A DNA stretch of 64,000 nucleotides from Viola odorata (lineage: Eukaryota > Streptophyta > Magnoliopsida > Malpighiales > Violaceae), in assembly GCA_963691705.1 (NCBI GenBank), contig OY829537.1:57512304-57576303 (forward strand), written 5' to 3'. Of the stretch, positions 10,976-22,794 are shown piece by piece. Numbering within the stretch: position 1 is the first letter of the stretch; each line of letters opens with the position of its first letter. The notes below the pieces were generated by a model. The model ran no database searches. It worked only from the letters and a program-made list of their open reading frames with translations, and was not told the DNA's origin. The position numbers and the translations under genes are program-made.

Positions 10976-13552
10976 GTCACGTCCCCACATTGTGTTTTTA
11001 ATGTTGTGTCTCGTCACGTCCGCACAGTCGTTTGATAATGTTGTGTCTGGTCACTTCTGCACAGTAGACTGATAATGTTGTGTCTGGTCACTTCCGCACA
11101 TGTTGTCTGTCGAGCGTTGTGAAGGGTCACGTCCCCACATCGTGTACTTAATGTTGTGTTTGGTCAGGTACGCACATGTCGTCTGATAATGTTGTGTCTG
11201 GTCACTTCCGCACATGTTGTCTGTTAAGCGTTGTGAAGGGTCACGTCCCCACATCATGTTGTTAATGTTGTGTCAGGTCACGTCCACATATGTCGTCTGA
11301 TAATGTTGTGTCTGGTCACGTCCGCACATGTCATCTCTTAAGCGTTGTGAAGGGTCACGCCCCCACCTCGTGTTATTAATGTTGTGTCTGGTCACGTCCG
11401 CACAGTCGTGTGATAAAATTGTGTCTGGTCACATCCGCACATGTTGTCTGTTAAGCGTTGTGAAGGGTCACGTCCCCACATCGTGTTTTTAAGGGTGTGT
11501 TTGGTCACGTCCGCACAGTCGTCTGATAATGTTGTGTTTGGTCACGTCCGCACATGTTGTCTGTTAATCGTTGTGAAGGGTCACGTCCTCACATCGTGTT
11601 TTTAATGGTGTGTTTGGTCACGTCCGCACAGACGTCTGATAATGTTATTTCTGGTCACGCCCGCGCATGTCATCTCTTAAGCGTTGTGAAGGGTCACGTC
11701 CCCATATCATGTTTTTAATGTTGTGTCTGGTCACGTCTGCACAGTCGTCATATAATGTTGTGTCAGGTCACGTCCGCACATGTTGTCTGTTCAGCGTTGT
11801 GAAAGGTCACGTCCCCACATCGTGTTGATAATGTTGTGTCTGGTCACGTCTACACATGTCGTCTGATAATGTTGTGTCTGGTCACGTCCGCATATATCGT
11901 CTGTTAAGCGTTGTGAAGGGTCATGTCGCCACATCGTGTTTTTAATATTGTGTCTGGTCACGTCCGCACATGTCATCTCTTAAGCGTTGTGAAGGGTCAC
12001 GCCCCCACCTCGTGTTATTAATGTTGTGTCTGGTCACGTCCGCACAGTCGTGTGATAAAGTTGTGTCTGGTCACGTCCGCACATGTTGTCAGTTAAATGT
12101 TGTCAAGGGTCACGTCCCCACATCGTGTTTTTAATGGTGTGTTTGGTCACGTCCGCACAGTCGTCTGATAATGTTGTGTCTGGTCACGTCCGCACATGTT
12201 GTCTGTTAAGCGTTGTGAAGGGTCACGTCCTCACATCGTGTTTTTAATGGTGTGTTTGGTCACGTCCGCACAGACGTCTGATAATGTTATTTCTGGTCAC
12301 GCCCGCGCATGTCATCTCTTAAGCGTTGTGAAGGGTCACGTCCCCATATCATGTTTTTAATGTTGTGTCTGGTCACGTCTGTACAGTCGTCATATAATGT
12401 TGTGTCAGGTCACGTCCGCACATGTTGTCTGTTAAGCGTTGTGAAAGGTCACGTCCCCACATCGTGTTGTTAATGTTGTGTCTGGTCACGTCCACACATG
12501 TCGTCTGATAATGTTGTGTCTGGTCACATCCGTACATGTCATCTCTTAAGCATTGTGAAGGGTCACGTCCGCACAGTCGTCTGATAATATTGTATCTGGT
12601 CAGTTCCGCACATGTTGTCTGTTAAGCGTTGTGAAGGGTCACGTCCCCACATCGTGTTTTTAATGGTGTGTTTGGTCACGTCCGCACAGTCGTCTTATAA
12701 TGTTGTGTCTGGTCATGTCTGCACATGTTGTCTGTCAAGCATTGTGAAGGGTCACGTCCCGACATCGTGTATTTAATGTTGTGTTTGGTCAGCTACGCAC
12801 ATGTCGTCTGATAATGTTGTGTCTAGTCACGTCTGCACATGTTGTCAGTTAAGCGTTGTGAAGGGTCACGTCCCCACATCATGTTGTTAATGTTGTGTCG
12901 GGTCACGTCCACATATGTCGTCTGATAATGTTGTGTCTGGTCATGTCCGCACATGTCATATCTTAAGCGTTGTGAAAGGTCACGGCCCCACATCGTGTTG
13001 TTAATGTTGTGTCTGGTCACGTCCACACATGTCGTCTAATAATGTTGTGCCTGGTCACGTCCGCATATATCTTCTGTTAAGCGTTATGAAGGGTCAGGTC
13101 CCCACATCGTGTTTTTAATATTGTGTCTGGTCACGTCCGCACATGTCATCTCTTACGCGTTGTGAAGGGTCACGCGCCCACCTCGTGTTATTAATGTTGT
13201 GTCTGGTCACGTCCGCACAATCGTGTGATAAAGTTGTGTCTGGTCACGTCCGCACAAGTCATCTCTTAAGCTTTGTGAAGGGTCACGTCCGTACAGTCGT
13301 CTGATAATGTTGTGTCTGGTCACTTCCGCACATGTTGTCTGTTAAGCGTTGTGAAGGGTCATGTCCCCACATTGTGTTTTTAATGTTGTGTCTCATCACG
13401 TCCGCACAGTCGTCTGATAATGTTGTGTCTGGTCACTTCCGCACAGTCGTCTGATAATTTTGTGTCTGATCACTTCCGCACATGTTGTCTGTTAAGCGTT
13501 GTGAAGGGTCACGTCCAGACATCGTGTATTTAATGTTGTGTTTGGTCAGGTA
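10976..13552 (+). repeat. Mixed block linking copy 1 to copy 2
   Basis: The left part (about 11.05-11.66 kb) matches about 9.39-10.0 kb at an offset of 1,662. The right part (about 11.89-13.55 kb) matches about 1.51-3.17 kb at an offset of 10,381, checked at the GTTGTCAGTTAAA landmark (1,704 and 12,085) and the CGCACATGTCGTC start (3,172 and 13,553). The block is a mosaic of two parent modules and contains only monomers. No gene. Confidence 0.72.
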
Positions 13553-16422
13553 CGCACATGTCGTCTGATAATGTTGTGTCTCGTCACTTCCGCACATGTT
13601 GTCTGTTAAGCGTTGTGAAGGGTCACGTCCCCACCTTGTGTTTTTAATGTTGTGTCTCGTCACGTCCGCACAGTCGTTTGATAATGTTGTGTCTGATCAC
13701 TTCTGCACAGTCTTCTGATAATGTTGTGTCTGGTCACGTCCGCACATGTCATCTCTTAAGCGTTGTGAAGGGTCACGCCCCCACCTCGTGTTATTAATGT
13801 TGTGTCTGGTCACGTCCGCACAGTCGTGTGATAAAGTTGTGTCTGGTCACGTCCGCACATGTTGTCTGTTAATGTTGTGTTTGGTCAGGTACGCACATGT
13901 CGTCTGATAATGTTGTGTCTGGTCACTTCCGCACATGTTGTCTGTTAAGCGTTGTGAAGGGTCACGTCCCCACCTTGTGTTTTTAATGTTGTGTCTCGTC
14001 ACGTCCGCACAGTCGTTTGATAATGTTGTGTCTGGTCACTTCTGCACAGTCATCTGATAATGTTGTGTCTGGTCACGTCCGCACATGTCATCTCTTAAGC
14101 GTTGTGAAGGGTCACGCCCCCACCTCGTGTTATTAATGTTGTGTCTGGTCACGTCCGCACAGTCGTGTGATAAAGTTGTGTCTGGTCACGTCCGTACAGT
14201 CGTCTGATAATGTTGTGTCTGGTCACTTCCGCACATGTTGTCTGTTAAGCGTTGTGAAGGGTCACGTCCCCACCTTGTGTTTTTAATGTTGTGTCTCGTC
14301 ACGTCCGCACAGTCGTTTGATAATGTTGTGTCTGGTCACTTCTGCACAGTCGTCTGATAATGTTGTGTCTGGTCACGTCCGCACATGTCATCTCTTAAGC
14401 GTTGTGAAGGGTCACGCCCCCACCTCGTGTTATTAATGTTGTGTCTGGTCACGTCCCCACAGTCGTGTGATAATGTTGTGTCTGGTCACGTCCGCACATG
14501 TTGTCTGTTAAGCGTTGTGAAGGGTCACGTCCCCACCTTGTGTTTTTAATGTTGTGTCTCGTCACGTCCGCACAGTCGTTTGATAATGTTGTGTCTGGTC
14601 ACTTCTGCACAGTCGTCTGATAATGTTGTGTCTGGTCACGTCCGCACATGTCATCTCTTAAGCGTTGTGAAGGGTCACGCCCCCACCTCGTGTTATTAAT
14701 GTTGTGTCTGGTCACGTCCCCACAGTCGTGTGATAATGTTGTGTCTGGTCACGTCCGCACATGTTGTCTGTTAAGCGTTGTGAAGGGTCACGTCCCCACA
14801 TCGTGTTTTTAAGGGTGTGTTTGGTCACGTCCGCACAGTCATCTGATAATGTTGTGTCTGGTCACGTCCGCACATGTTGTCTGTTAAGCGTTGTGAAGGG
14901 TCACGTCCTCACATCGTGTTTTTAATGGTGTGTTTGGTCACGTCCGCACAGACGTCTGATAATGTTATTTCTGGTCACGCCCGCGCATGTCATCTCTTAA
15001 GCGTTGTGAAGGGTCACGTCCCCATATCATGTTTTTAATGTTGTGTCTGGTCACGTCTGCACAGTCGTCATATAATGTTGTGTCAGGTCACGTCCGCACA
15101 TGTTGTCTGTTAAGCGTTGTGAAAGGTCACGTCCCCACATCGTGTTGTTAATGTTGTGTCTGGTCACGTCCACACATGTCGTCTGATAATGTTGTGTCTG
15201 GTCACGTCCGCATATATCGTTTGTTAAGCGTTGTGAAGGGTCATGTCGCCACATCGTGTTGTTAATGTTGTGTCTGGTCACGTCCACACATGTCGTCTAA
15301 TAATGTTGTGCCTGGTCACGTCCGCATATATCGTCTGTTAAGCGTTGTGAAGGGTCATGTCGCCACATCGTGTTTTTAATATTGTGTCTGGTCACGTCCG
15401 CACATGTCATCTCTTAAGCGTTGTGAAGGGTCACGCCCCCACCTCGTGTTATTAATGTTGTGTCTGGTCACGTCCGCACAGTCGTGTGATAAAGTTGTGT
15501 CTGGTCACGTCCGCACATGTTGTCAGTTAAACGTTGTCAAGGGTCACGTCCCCACATCGTGTTTTTAATGGTGTGTTTGGTCACGTCCGCACAGTCGTCT
15601 GATAATGTTGTGTCTGGTCACGTCCGCACATGTTGTCTGTTAAGCGTTGTGAAGGGTCACGTCCTCACATCGTGTTTTTAATGGTGTGTTTGGTCACGTC
15701 CGCACAGACGTCTGATAATGTTATTTCTGGTCACGCCCGCGCATGTCATCTCTTAAGCGTTGTGAAGGGTCACGTCCCCATATCATGTTTTTAATGTTGT
15801 GTCTGGTCACGTCTGCACAGTCGTCATATAATGTTGTGTCAGGTCACGTCCGCACATGTTGTCTGTTAAGCGTTGTGAAAGGTCACGTCCCCACATCGTG
15901 TTGTTAATGTTGTGTCTGGTCACGTCCACACATGTCGTCTGATAATGTTGTGTCTGGTCACATCCGTACATGTCATCTCTTAAGCATTGTGAAGGGTCAC
16001 GTCCGCACAGTCGTCTGATAATATTGTATCTGGTCAGTTCCGCACATGTTGTCTGTTAAGCGTTGTGAAGGGTCACGTCCCCACATCGTGTTTTTAATGG
16101 TGTGTTTGGTCACGTCCGCACAGTCGTCTTATAATGTTGTGTCTGGTCATGTCTGCACATGTTGTCTGTCAAGCATTGTGAAGGGTCACGTCCCGACATC
16201 GTGTATTTAATGTTGTGTTTGGTCAGCTACGCACATGTCGTCTGATAATGTTGTGTCTAGTCACGTCTGCACATGTTGTCAGTTAAGCGTTGTGAAGGGT
16301 CACGTCCCCACATCATGTTGTTAATGTTGTGTCAGGTCACGTCCACATATGTCGTCTGATAATGTTGTGTCTGGTCATGTCCGCACATGTCAAATCTTAA
16401 GCGTTGTGAAAGGTCACGGCCC
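13553..16422 (+). repeat. Higher-order block, copy 2 left part
   Basis: This is a collinear copy of 1-2,607, with an additional 263-bp unit inside it (see 14,271-14,796). Downstream of that insertion the offset to copy 1 is a steady 13,815. It was checked at CGTCATATAATG (1,247 and 15,062), at CACATCCGTACATG (2,144 and 15,959) and at GCACAAGTCATC (2,871 and 16,686). Differences from copy 1 are scattered single bases, such as TATCAGG near 1,970 against TATCATG here. Confidence 0.8.
14271..14796 (+). repeat. 263-bp (seven-monomer) tandem duplication
   Basis: Two consecutive units at 14,271-14,533 and 14,534-14,796 both start at CACCTTGTG and both contain the CCCCACAGTCGTGTGATAATG monomer. Their composition is beta, gamma, gamma, alpha, beta, gamma, alpha, that is 37+37+37+39+37+37+39 = 263 bp. 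The second unit diverges after the start of its following beta (CACATCGTG with TTTTTAAGGG). The corresponding place in copy 1 (about 0.72-0.98 kb) has a single unit. This is a whole-register gain or loss by unequal exchange. Confidence 0.82.
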
Positions 16423-19400
16423 CACATCGTGTTGTTAATGTTGTGTCTGGTCACGTCCACACATGTCGTCTAATAATGTTGTGCCTGGTCACGTCCGCAT
16501 ATATCGTCTGTTAAGCGTTATGAAGGGTCAGGTCCCCACATCGTGTTTTTAATATTGTGTCTGGTCACGTCCGCACATGTCATCTCTTACGCGTTGTGAA
16601 GGGTCACGCGCCCACCTCGTGTTATTAATGTTGTGTCTGGTCACGTCCGCACAATCGTGTGATAAAGTTGTGTCTGGTCACGTCCGCACAAGTCATCTCT
16701 TAAGCTTTGTGAAGGGTCACGTCCGTACAGTCGTCTGATAATGTTGTGTCTGGTCACTTCCGCACATGTTGTCTGTTAAGCGTTGTGAAGGGTCATGTCC
16801 CCACCTTGTGTTTTTAATGTTGTGTCTCGTCACGTCCGCACAGTCGTCTGATAATGTTGTGTCTGGTCACTTCCGCACAGTCGTCTGATAATTTTGTGTC
16901 TGATCACTTCCGCACATGTTGTCTGTTAAGCGTTGTGAAGGGTCACGTCCCCACCTTGTGTTTTTAATGTTGTGTCTCGTCACGTCCGCACAGTCGTTTG
17001 ATAATGTTGTGTCTGGTCACTTCTGCACAGTCTTCTGATAATGTTGTGTCTGGTCACGTCCGCACATGTCATCTCTTAAGCGTTGTGAAGGGTCACGCCC
17101 TCACCTCGTGTTATTAATGTTGTGTCTGGTCACGTCCGCACAGTCGTGTGATAAAGTTGTGTCTGGTCACGTCCGCACATGTTGTCTGTTAATGTTGTGT
17201 TTGGTCAGGTACGCACATGTCGTCTGATAATGTTGTGTCTGGTCACTTCCGCACATGTTGTCTGTTAAGCGTTGTGAAGGGTCACGTACCCACCTTGTGT
17301 TTTTAATGTTGTGTCTCGTCACGTCCGCACAGTCGTTTGATAATGTTGTGTCTGGTCACTTCTGCACAGTCTTCTGATAATGTTGTGTCTGGTCACGTCC
17401 GCACATGTCATCTCTTAAGCGTTGTGAAGGGTCACGCCCCCACCTCGTGTTATTAATGTTGTGTCTGGTCACGTCCGCACAGTCGTGTGATAAAGTTGTG
17501 TCTGGTCACGTCCGTACAGTCGTCTGATAATGTTGTGTCTGGTCACTTCCGCACATGTTGTCTGTTAAGCGTTGTGAAGGGTCACGTCCCCACCTTGTGT
17601 TTTTAATGTTGTGTCTCGTCACGTCCGCACAGTCGTTTGATAATGTTGTGTCTGGTCACTTCTGCACAGTCGTCTGATAATGTTGTGTCTGGTCACGTCC
17701 GCACATGTCATCTCTTAAGCGTTGTGAAGGGTCACGCCCCCACCTCGTGTTATTAATGTTGTGTCTGGTCACGTCCCCACAGTCGTGTGATAAAGTTGTG
17801 TCTGGTCACGTCCGCACATGTTGTCTGTTAAGCGTTGTGAAGGGTCACGTCCCCACATCGTGTTTTTAAGGGTGTGTTTGGTCACGTCCGCACAGTCATC
17901 TGATAATGTTGTGTCTGGTCACGTCCGCACATGTTGTCTGTTAAGCGTTGTGAAGGGTCACGTCCTCACATCGTGTTTTTAATGGTGTGTTTGGTCACGT
18001 CCGCACAGACGTCTGATAATGTTATTTCTGGTCACGCCCGCGCATGTCATCTCTTAAGCGTTGTGAAGGGTCACGTCCCCATATCATGTTTTTAATGTTG
18101 TGTCTGGTCACGTCTGCACAGTCGTCATATAATGTTGTGTCAGGTCACGTCCGCACATGTTGTCTGTTAAGCGTTGTGAAAGGTCACGTCCCCACATCGT
18201 GTTGTTAATGTTGTGTCTGGTCACGTCCACACATGTCGTCTGATAATGTTGTGTCTGGTCACGTCCGCATATATCGTCTGTTAAGCGTTGTGAAGGGTCA
18301 TGTCGCCACATCGTGTTTTTAATATTGTGTCTGGTCACGTCCGCACATGTCATCTCTTAAGCGTTGTGAAGGGTCACGCCCCCACCTCGTGTTATTAATG
18401 TTGTGTCTGGTCACGTCCGCACAGTCGTGTGATAAAGTTGTGTCTGGTCACGTCCGCACATGTTGTCAGTTAAACGTTGTCAAGGGTCACGTCCCCACAT
18501 CGTGTTTTTAATGGTGTGTTTGGTCACGTCCGTACAGTCGTCTGATAATGTTGTGTCTGGTCACGTCCGCACATGTTGTCTGTTAAGCGTTGTGAAGGGT
18601 CACGTCCTCACATCGTGTTTTTAATGGTGTGTTTGGTCACGTCCGCACAGACGTCTGATAATGTTATTTCTGGTCACGCCCGCGCATGTCATCTCTTAAG
18701 CGTTGTGAAGGGTCACGTCCCCATATCATGTTTTTAATGTTGTGTCTGGTCACGTCTGCACAGTCGTCATATAATGTTGTGTCAGGTCACGTCCGCACAT
18801 GTTGTCTGTTAAGCGTTGTGAAAGGTCACGTCCCCACATCGTGTTGTTAATGTTGTGTCTGGTCACGTCCACACATGTCGTCTGATAATGTTGTGTCTGG
18901 TCACATCCGTACATGTCATCTCTTAAGCATTGTGAAGGGTCACGTCTGCACAGTCGTCTGATAATATTGTATCTGGTCAGTTCCGCACATGTTGTCTGTT
19001 AAGCGTTGTGAAGGGTCACGTCCCCACATCGTGTTTTTAATGGTGTGTTTGGTCACGTCCGCACAGTCGTCTTATAATGTTGTGTCTGGTCATGTCTGCA
19101 CATGTTGTCTGTCAAGCATTGTGAAGGGTCACGTCCCGACATCGTGTATTTAATGTTGTGTTTGGTCAGCTACGCACATGTCATCTCTTACGCGTTGTGA
19201 AGGGTCACGCGCCCACCTCGTGTTATTAATGTTGTGTCTGGTCACGTCCGCACAATCGTGTGATAAAGTTGTGTCTGGTCACGTCCGCACAAGTCATCTC
19301 TTAAGCTTTGTGAAGGGTCACGTCCGTACAGTCGTCTGATAATGTTGTGTCTGGTCACGTCTGCACATGTTGTCAGTTAAGCGTTGTGAAGGGTCACGTC

Positions 19401-22400
19401 CCCATATCATGTTGTTAATGTTGTGTCAGGTCACGTCCACATATGTCGTCTGATAATGTTGTGTCTGGTCATGTCCGCACATGTCATATCTTAAGCGTTG
19501 TGAAAGGTCACGGCCCCACATCGTGTTGTTAATGTTGTGTCTGGTCACGTCCACACATGTCGTCTAATAATGTTGTGCCTGGTCACGTCCGCATATATCG
19601 TCTGTTAAGCGTTATGAAGGGTCAGGTCCCCACATCGTGTTTTTAATATTGTCTCTGGTCACGTCCGCACATGTCATCTCTTACGCGTTGTGAAGGGTCA
19701 CGCGCCCACCTCGTGTTATTAATGTTGTGTCTGGTCACGTCCGCACAATCGTGTGATAAAGTTGTGTCTGGTCACGTCCGCACAAGTCATCTCTTAAGCT
19801 TTGTGAAGGGTCATGTCCGTACAGTCGTCTGATAATGTTGTGTCTGGTCACTTCCGCACATGTTGTCTGTTAAGCGTTGTGAAGGGTCATGTCCCCACCT
19901 TGTGTTTTTAATGTTGTGTCTCGTCACGTCCGCACAGTCGTTTGATAATGTTGTGTCTGGTCACTTCTGCACAGTCTTCTGATAATGTTGTGTCTGGTCA
20001 CGTCCGCACATGTCATCTCTTAAGCGTTGTGACGGGTCACGCCCCCACCTCGTGTTATTAATGTTGTGTCTAGTCACGTCCGCACAGTCGTGTGATAAAG
20101 TTGTGTCTGGTCACGTCCGCACATGTTGTCTGTTAAGCGTTGTGAAGGGTCACGTCCCCACCTTGTGTTTTTAATGTTGTGTCTCGTCACGTCCGCACAG
20201 TCGTTTGATAATGTTGTGTCTGGTCACTTCTGCACAGTCGTCTGATAATGTTGTGTCTGGTCACGTCCGCACATGTCATCTCTTAAGCGTTATAAAGGGT
20301 CACGCCCCCACCTCATGTTATTAATGTTGTTTCTGGTCACGTCCGCACAGTCGTGAGATAAAGTTGTGTCTGGTCACGTCCGCACATGTTGTCTGTTAAG
20401 CGTTGTGAAGGGTCACGTCCCCACATCGTGTTTTTAATGGTGTGTTTGGTCACGTCCACACATGTCGTCTAATAATGTTGTGTCTGGTCACGTCCGCATA
20501 TATCGTCTGTTAAGCGTTATGAAGGGTCAGGTCCCCACATCGTGTTTTTAATATTGTGTCTGGTCACGTCCGCACATGTCATCTCTTAAGCGTTGTGAAG
20601 GGTCACGCCCCCACCTCGTGTTATTAATGTTGTGTCTGGTCACGTCCGCACAATCGTGTGATAAAGTTGTGTCTGGTCACGTCCGCACAAGTCATCTCTT
20701 AAGCTTTGTGAAGGGTCACGTCCGTACAGTCGTCTGATAATGTTGTGTCTGGTCACTTCCGCACATGTTGTCTGTTAAGCGTTGTGAAGGGTCATGTCCC
20801 CACATTGTGTTTTTAATGTTGTGTCTCGTCACGTCCGCACAGTCGTCTGATAATGTTGTGTCTGGTCACTTCCGCACAAGTCATCTCTTAAGCTTTGTGA
20901 AGGGTCACGTCCGCACAGTCGTCTGATAATGTTGTGTCTCGTCACTTCCGCACATGTTGTCTGTTAAGCGTTGTGAAGGGTCACGTCCCGACATCGTGTA
21001 TTTAATGTTGTGTTTGGTCAGGTACGCACATGTCGTCTGATAATGTTGTGTCTGGTCACTTCCGCACATGTTGTCTGTTAAGCGTTGTGAAGGGTCACGT
21101 CCCCACATTGAGTTTTTAATGTTGTGTCTCGTCACGTCCGCACAGTCGTTTGATAATGTTGTGTCTGGTCACTTCTGCACAGTCGTCTGATAATGTTGTG
21201 TCTGGTCACTTCCGCACATGTTGTCTGTCGAGCGTTGTGAAGGGTCACGTCCCCACATCGTGTATTTAATGTTGTGTTTGGTCAGGTACGCACATGTCGT
21301 CTGATAATGTTGTGTCTGGTCACTTCCGCACATGTTGTCTGTTAAGCGTTGTGAAGGGTCACGTCCCCACATCATGTTGTTAATGTTGTGTCAGGTCACG
21401 TCCACATATGTCGTCTGATAATGTTGTGTCTGGTCACGTCCGCACATGTCATCTCTTAAGCGTTGTGAGGGGTCACGCCCCCACCTCGTGTTATTAATGT
21501 TGTGTCTGGTCACGTTCGCACAGTCAGTTGATAAAGTTGTGTCTGGTCACGTCCGCACATGTTGTCTGTTAAGCGTTGTGAAGGGTCACGTCCCCACATC
21601 GTGTTTTTAAGGGTGTGTTTGGTCACGTCCGCACAGTCGTCTGATAATGTTGTGTCTGGTCACGTCTGCACATGTTGTCTGTTAAGCGTTGTGAAGGGTC
21701 ACGTCCTCACATCGTGTTTTTAATGGTGTGTTTGGTGACGTCCGCACAGATGTCTGATAATGTTATTTCTGGTCACGCCCGCGCATGTCATCTCTTAAGC
21801 GTTGTGAAGGGTCACGTCCCCATATCATGTTTTTAATGTTGTGTCTGGTCACGTCTGCACAGTCGTCATATAATGTTATGTCAGGTCACGTCCGCACATG
21901 TTGTCTGTTAAGCGTTGTGAAAGGTCACGTCCCCACATCGTGTTGTTAATGTTGTGTCTGGTCACGTCCACACATGTCGTCTGATAATGTTGTGTCTGGT
22001 AACATCCGTACATGTCATCTCTTAAGCATTGTGAAGGGTAACGTCCGCACAGTCGTCTGATAATATTGTATCTGGTCAGTTCCGCACATGTTGTCTGTTA
22101 AGCGTTGTGAAGGGTCACGTCCCCACATCGTGTTTTTAATGGTGTGTTTGGTCACGTCCGCACAGTCGTCTTATAATGTTGTGTCTGGTCATGTCTGCAC
22201 ATGTTGTCTGTCAAGCATTGTGAAGGGTCACGTCCCGACATCGTGTATTTAATGTTGTGTTTGGTCAGCTACGCACATGTCGTCTGATAATGTTGTGTCT
22301 GGTCACGTCCGCACATGTTGTCTGTTAAGCGTTGTGAAGGGTCACGTCCCCACATCATGTTGTTAATGTTGTGTCAGGTCACGTCCACATATGTCGTCTG

Positions 22401-22794
22401 ATAATGTTGTGTCTGGTCACGTCCGCACATGTCATATCTTAAGCGTTGTGAAAGGTCACGGCCCCACATCGTGTTGTTAATGTTGTGTCTGGTCACGTCC
22501 ACACATGTCGTCTAATAATGTTGTGTCTGGTCACGTCCGCATATATCGTCTGTTAAGCGTTATGAAGGGTCAGGTCCCCACATCGTGTTTTTAATATTGT
22601 GTCTGGTCACGTCCGCACATGTCATCTCTTAAGCGTTGTGAAGGGTCACGCCCCCACCTCGTGTTATTAAAGTTGTGTCTCGTCACGTCCGCACAGTCGT
22701 TTGATAATGTTGTGTCTGGTCACTTCTGCACAGTCGTCTGATAATGTTGTGTCTGGTCACTTCCGCACATGTTGTCTGTTAAGCGTTGTGAAGG
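16423..22794 (+). repeat. Higher-order block, copy 2 right part
   Basis: It matches 4,492-10,975 at an offset of 11,931, which drops to 11,817 near 16.9 kb. The drop is exactly one 114-bp trimer lost here: the AATTTTGTGTCTGATCAC gamma at about 16,890 is followed by a single alpha-beta instead of two. Later offsets are 11,780 and 11,819, caused by single-monomer indels. Together with 13,553-16,422 this makes the second copy of the 11.8-13.5 kb module. It retains only one of the two 1,884-bp units found in copy 1. Confidence 0.78.
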
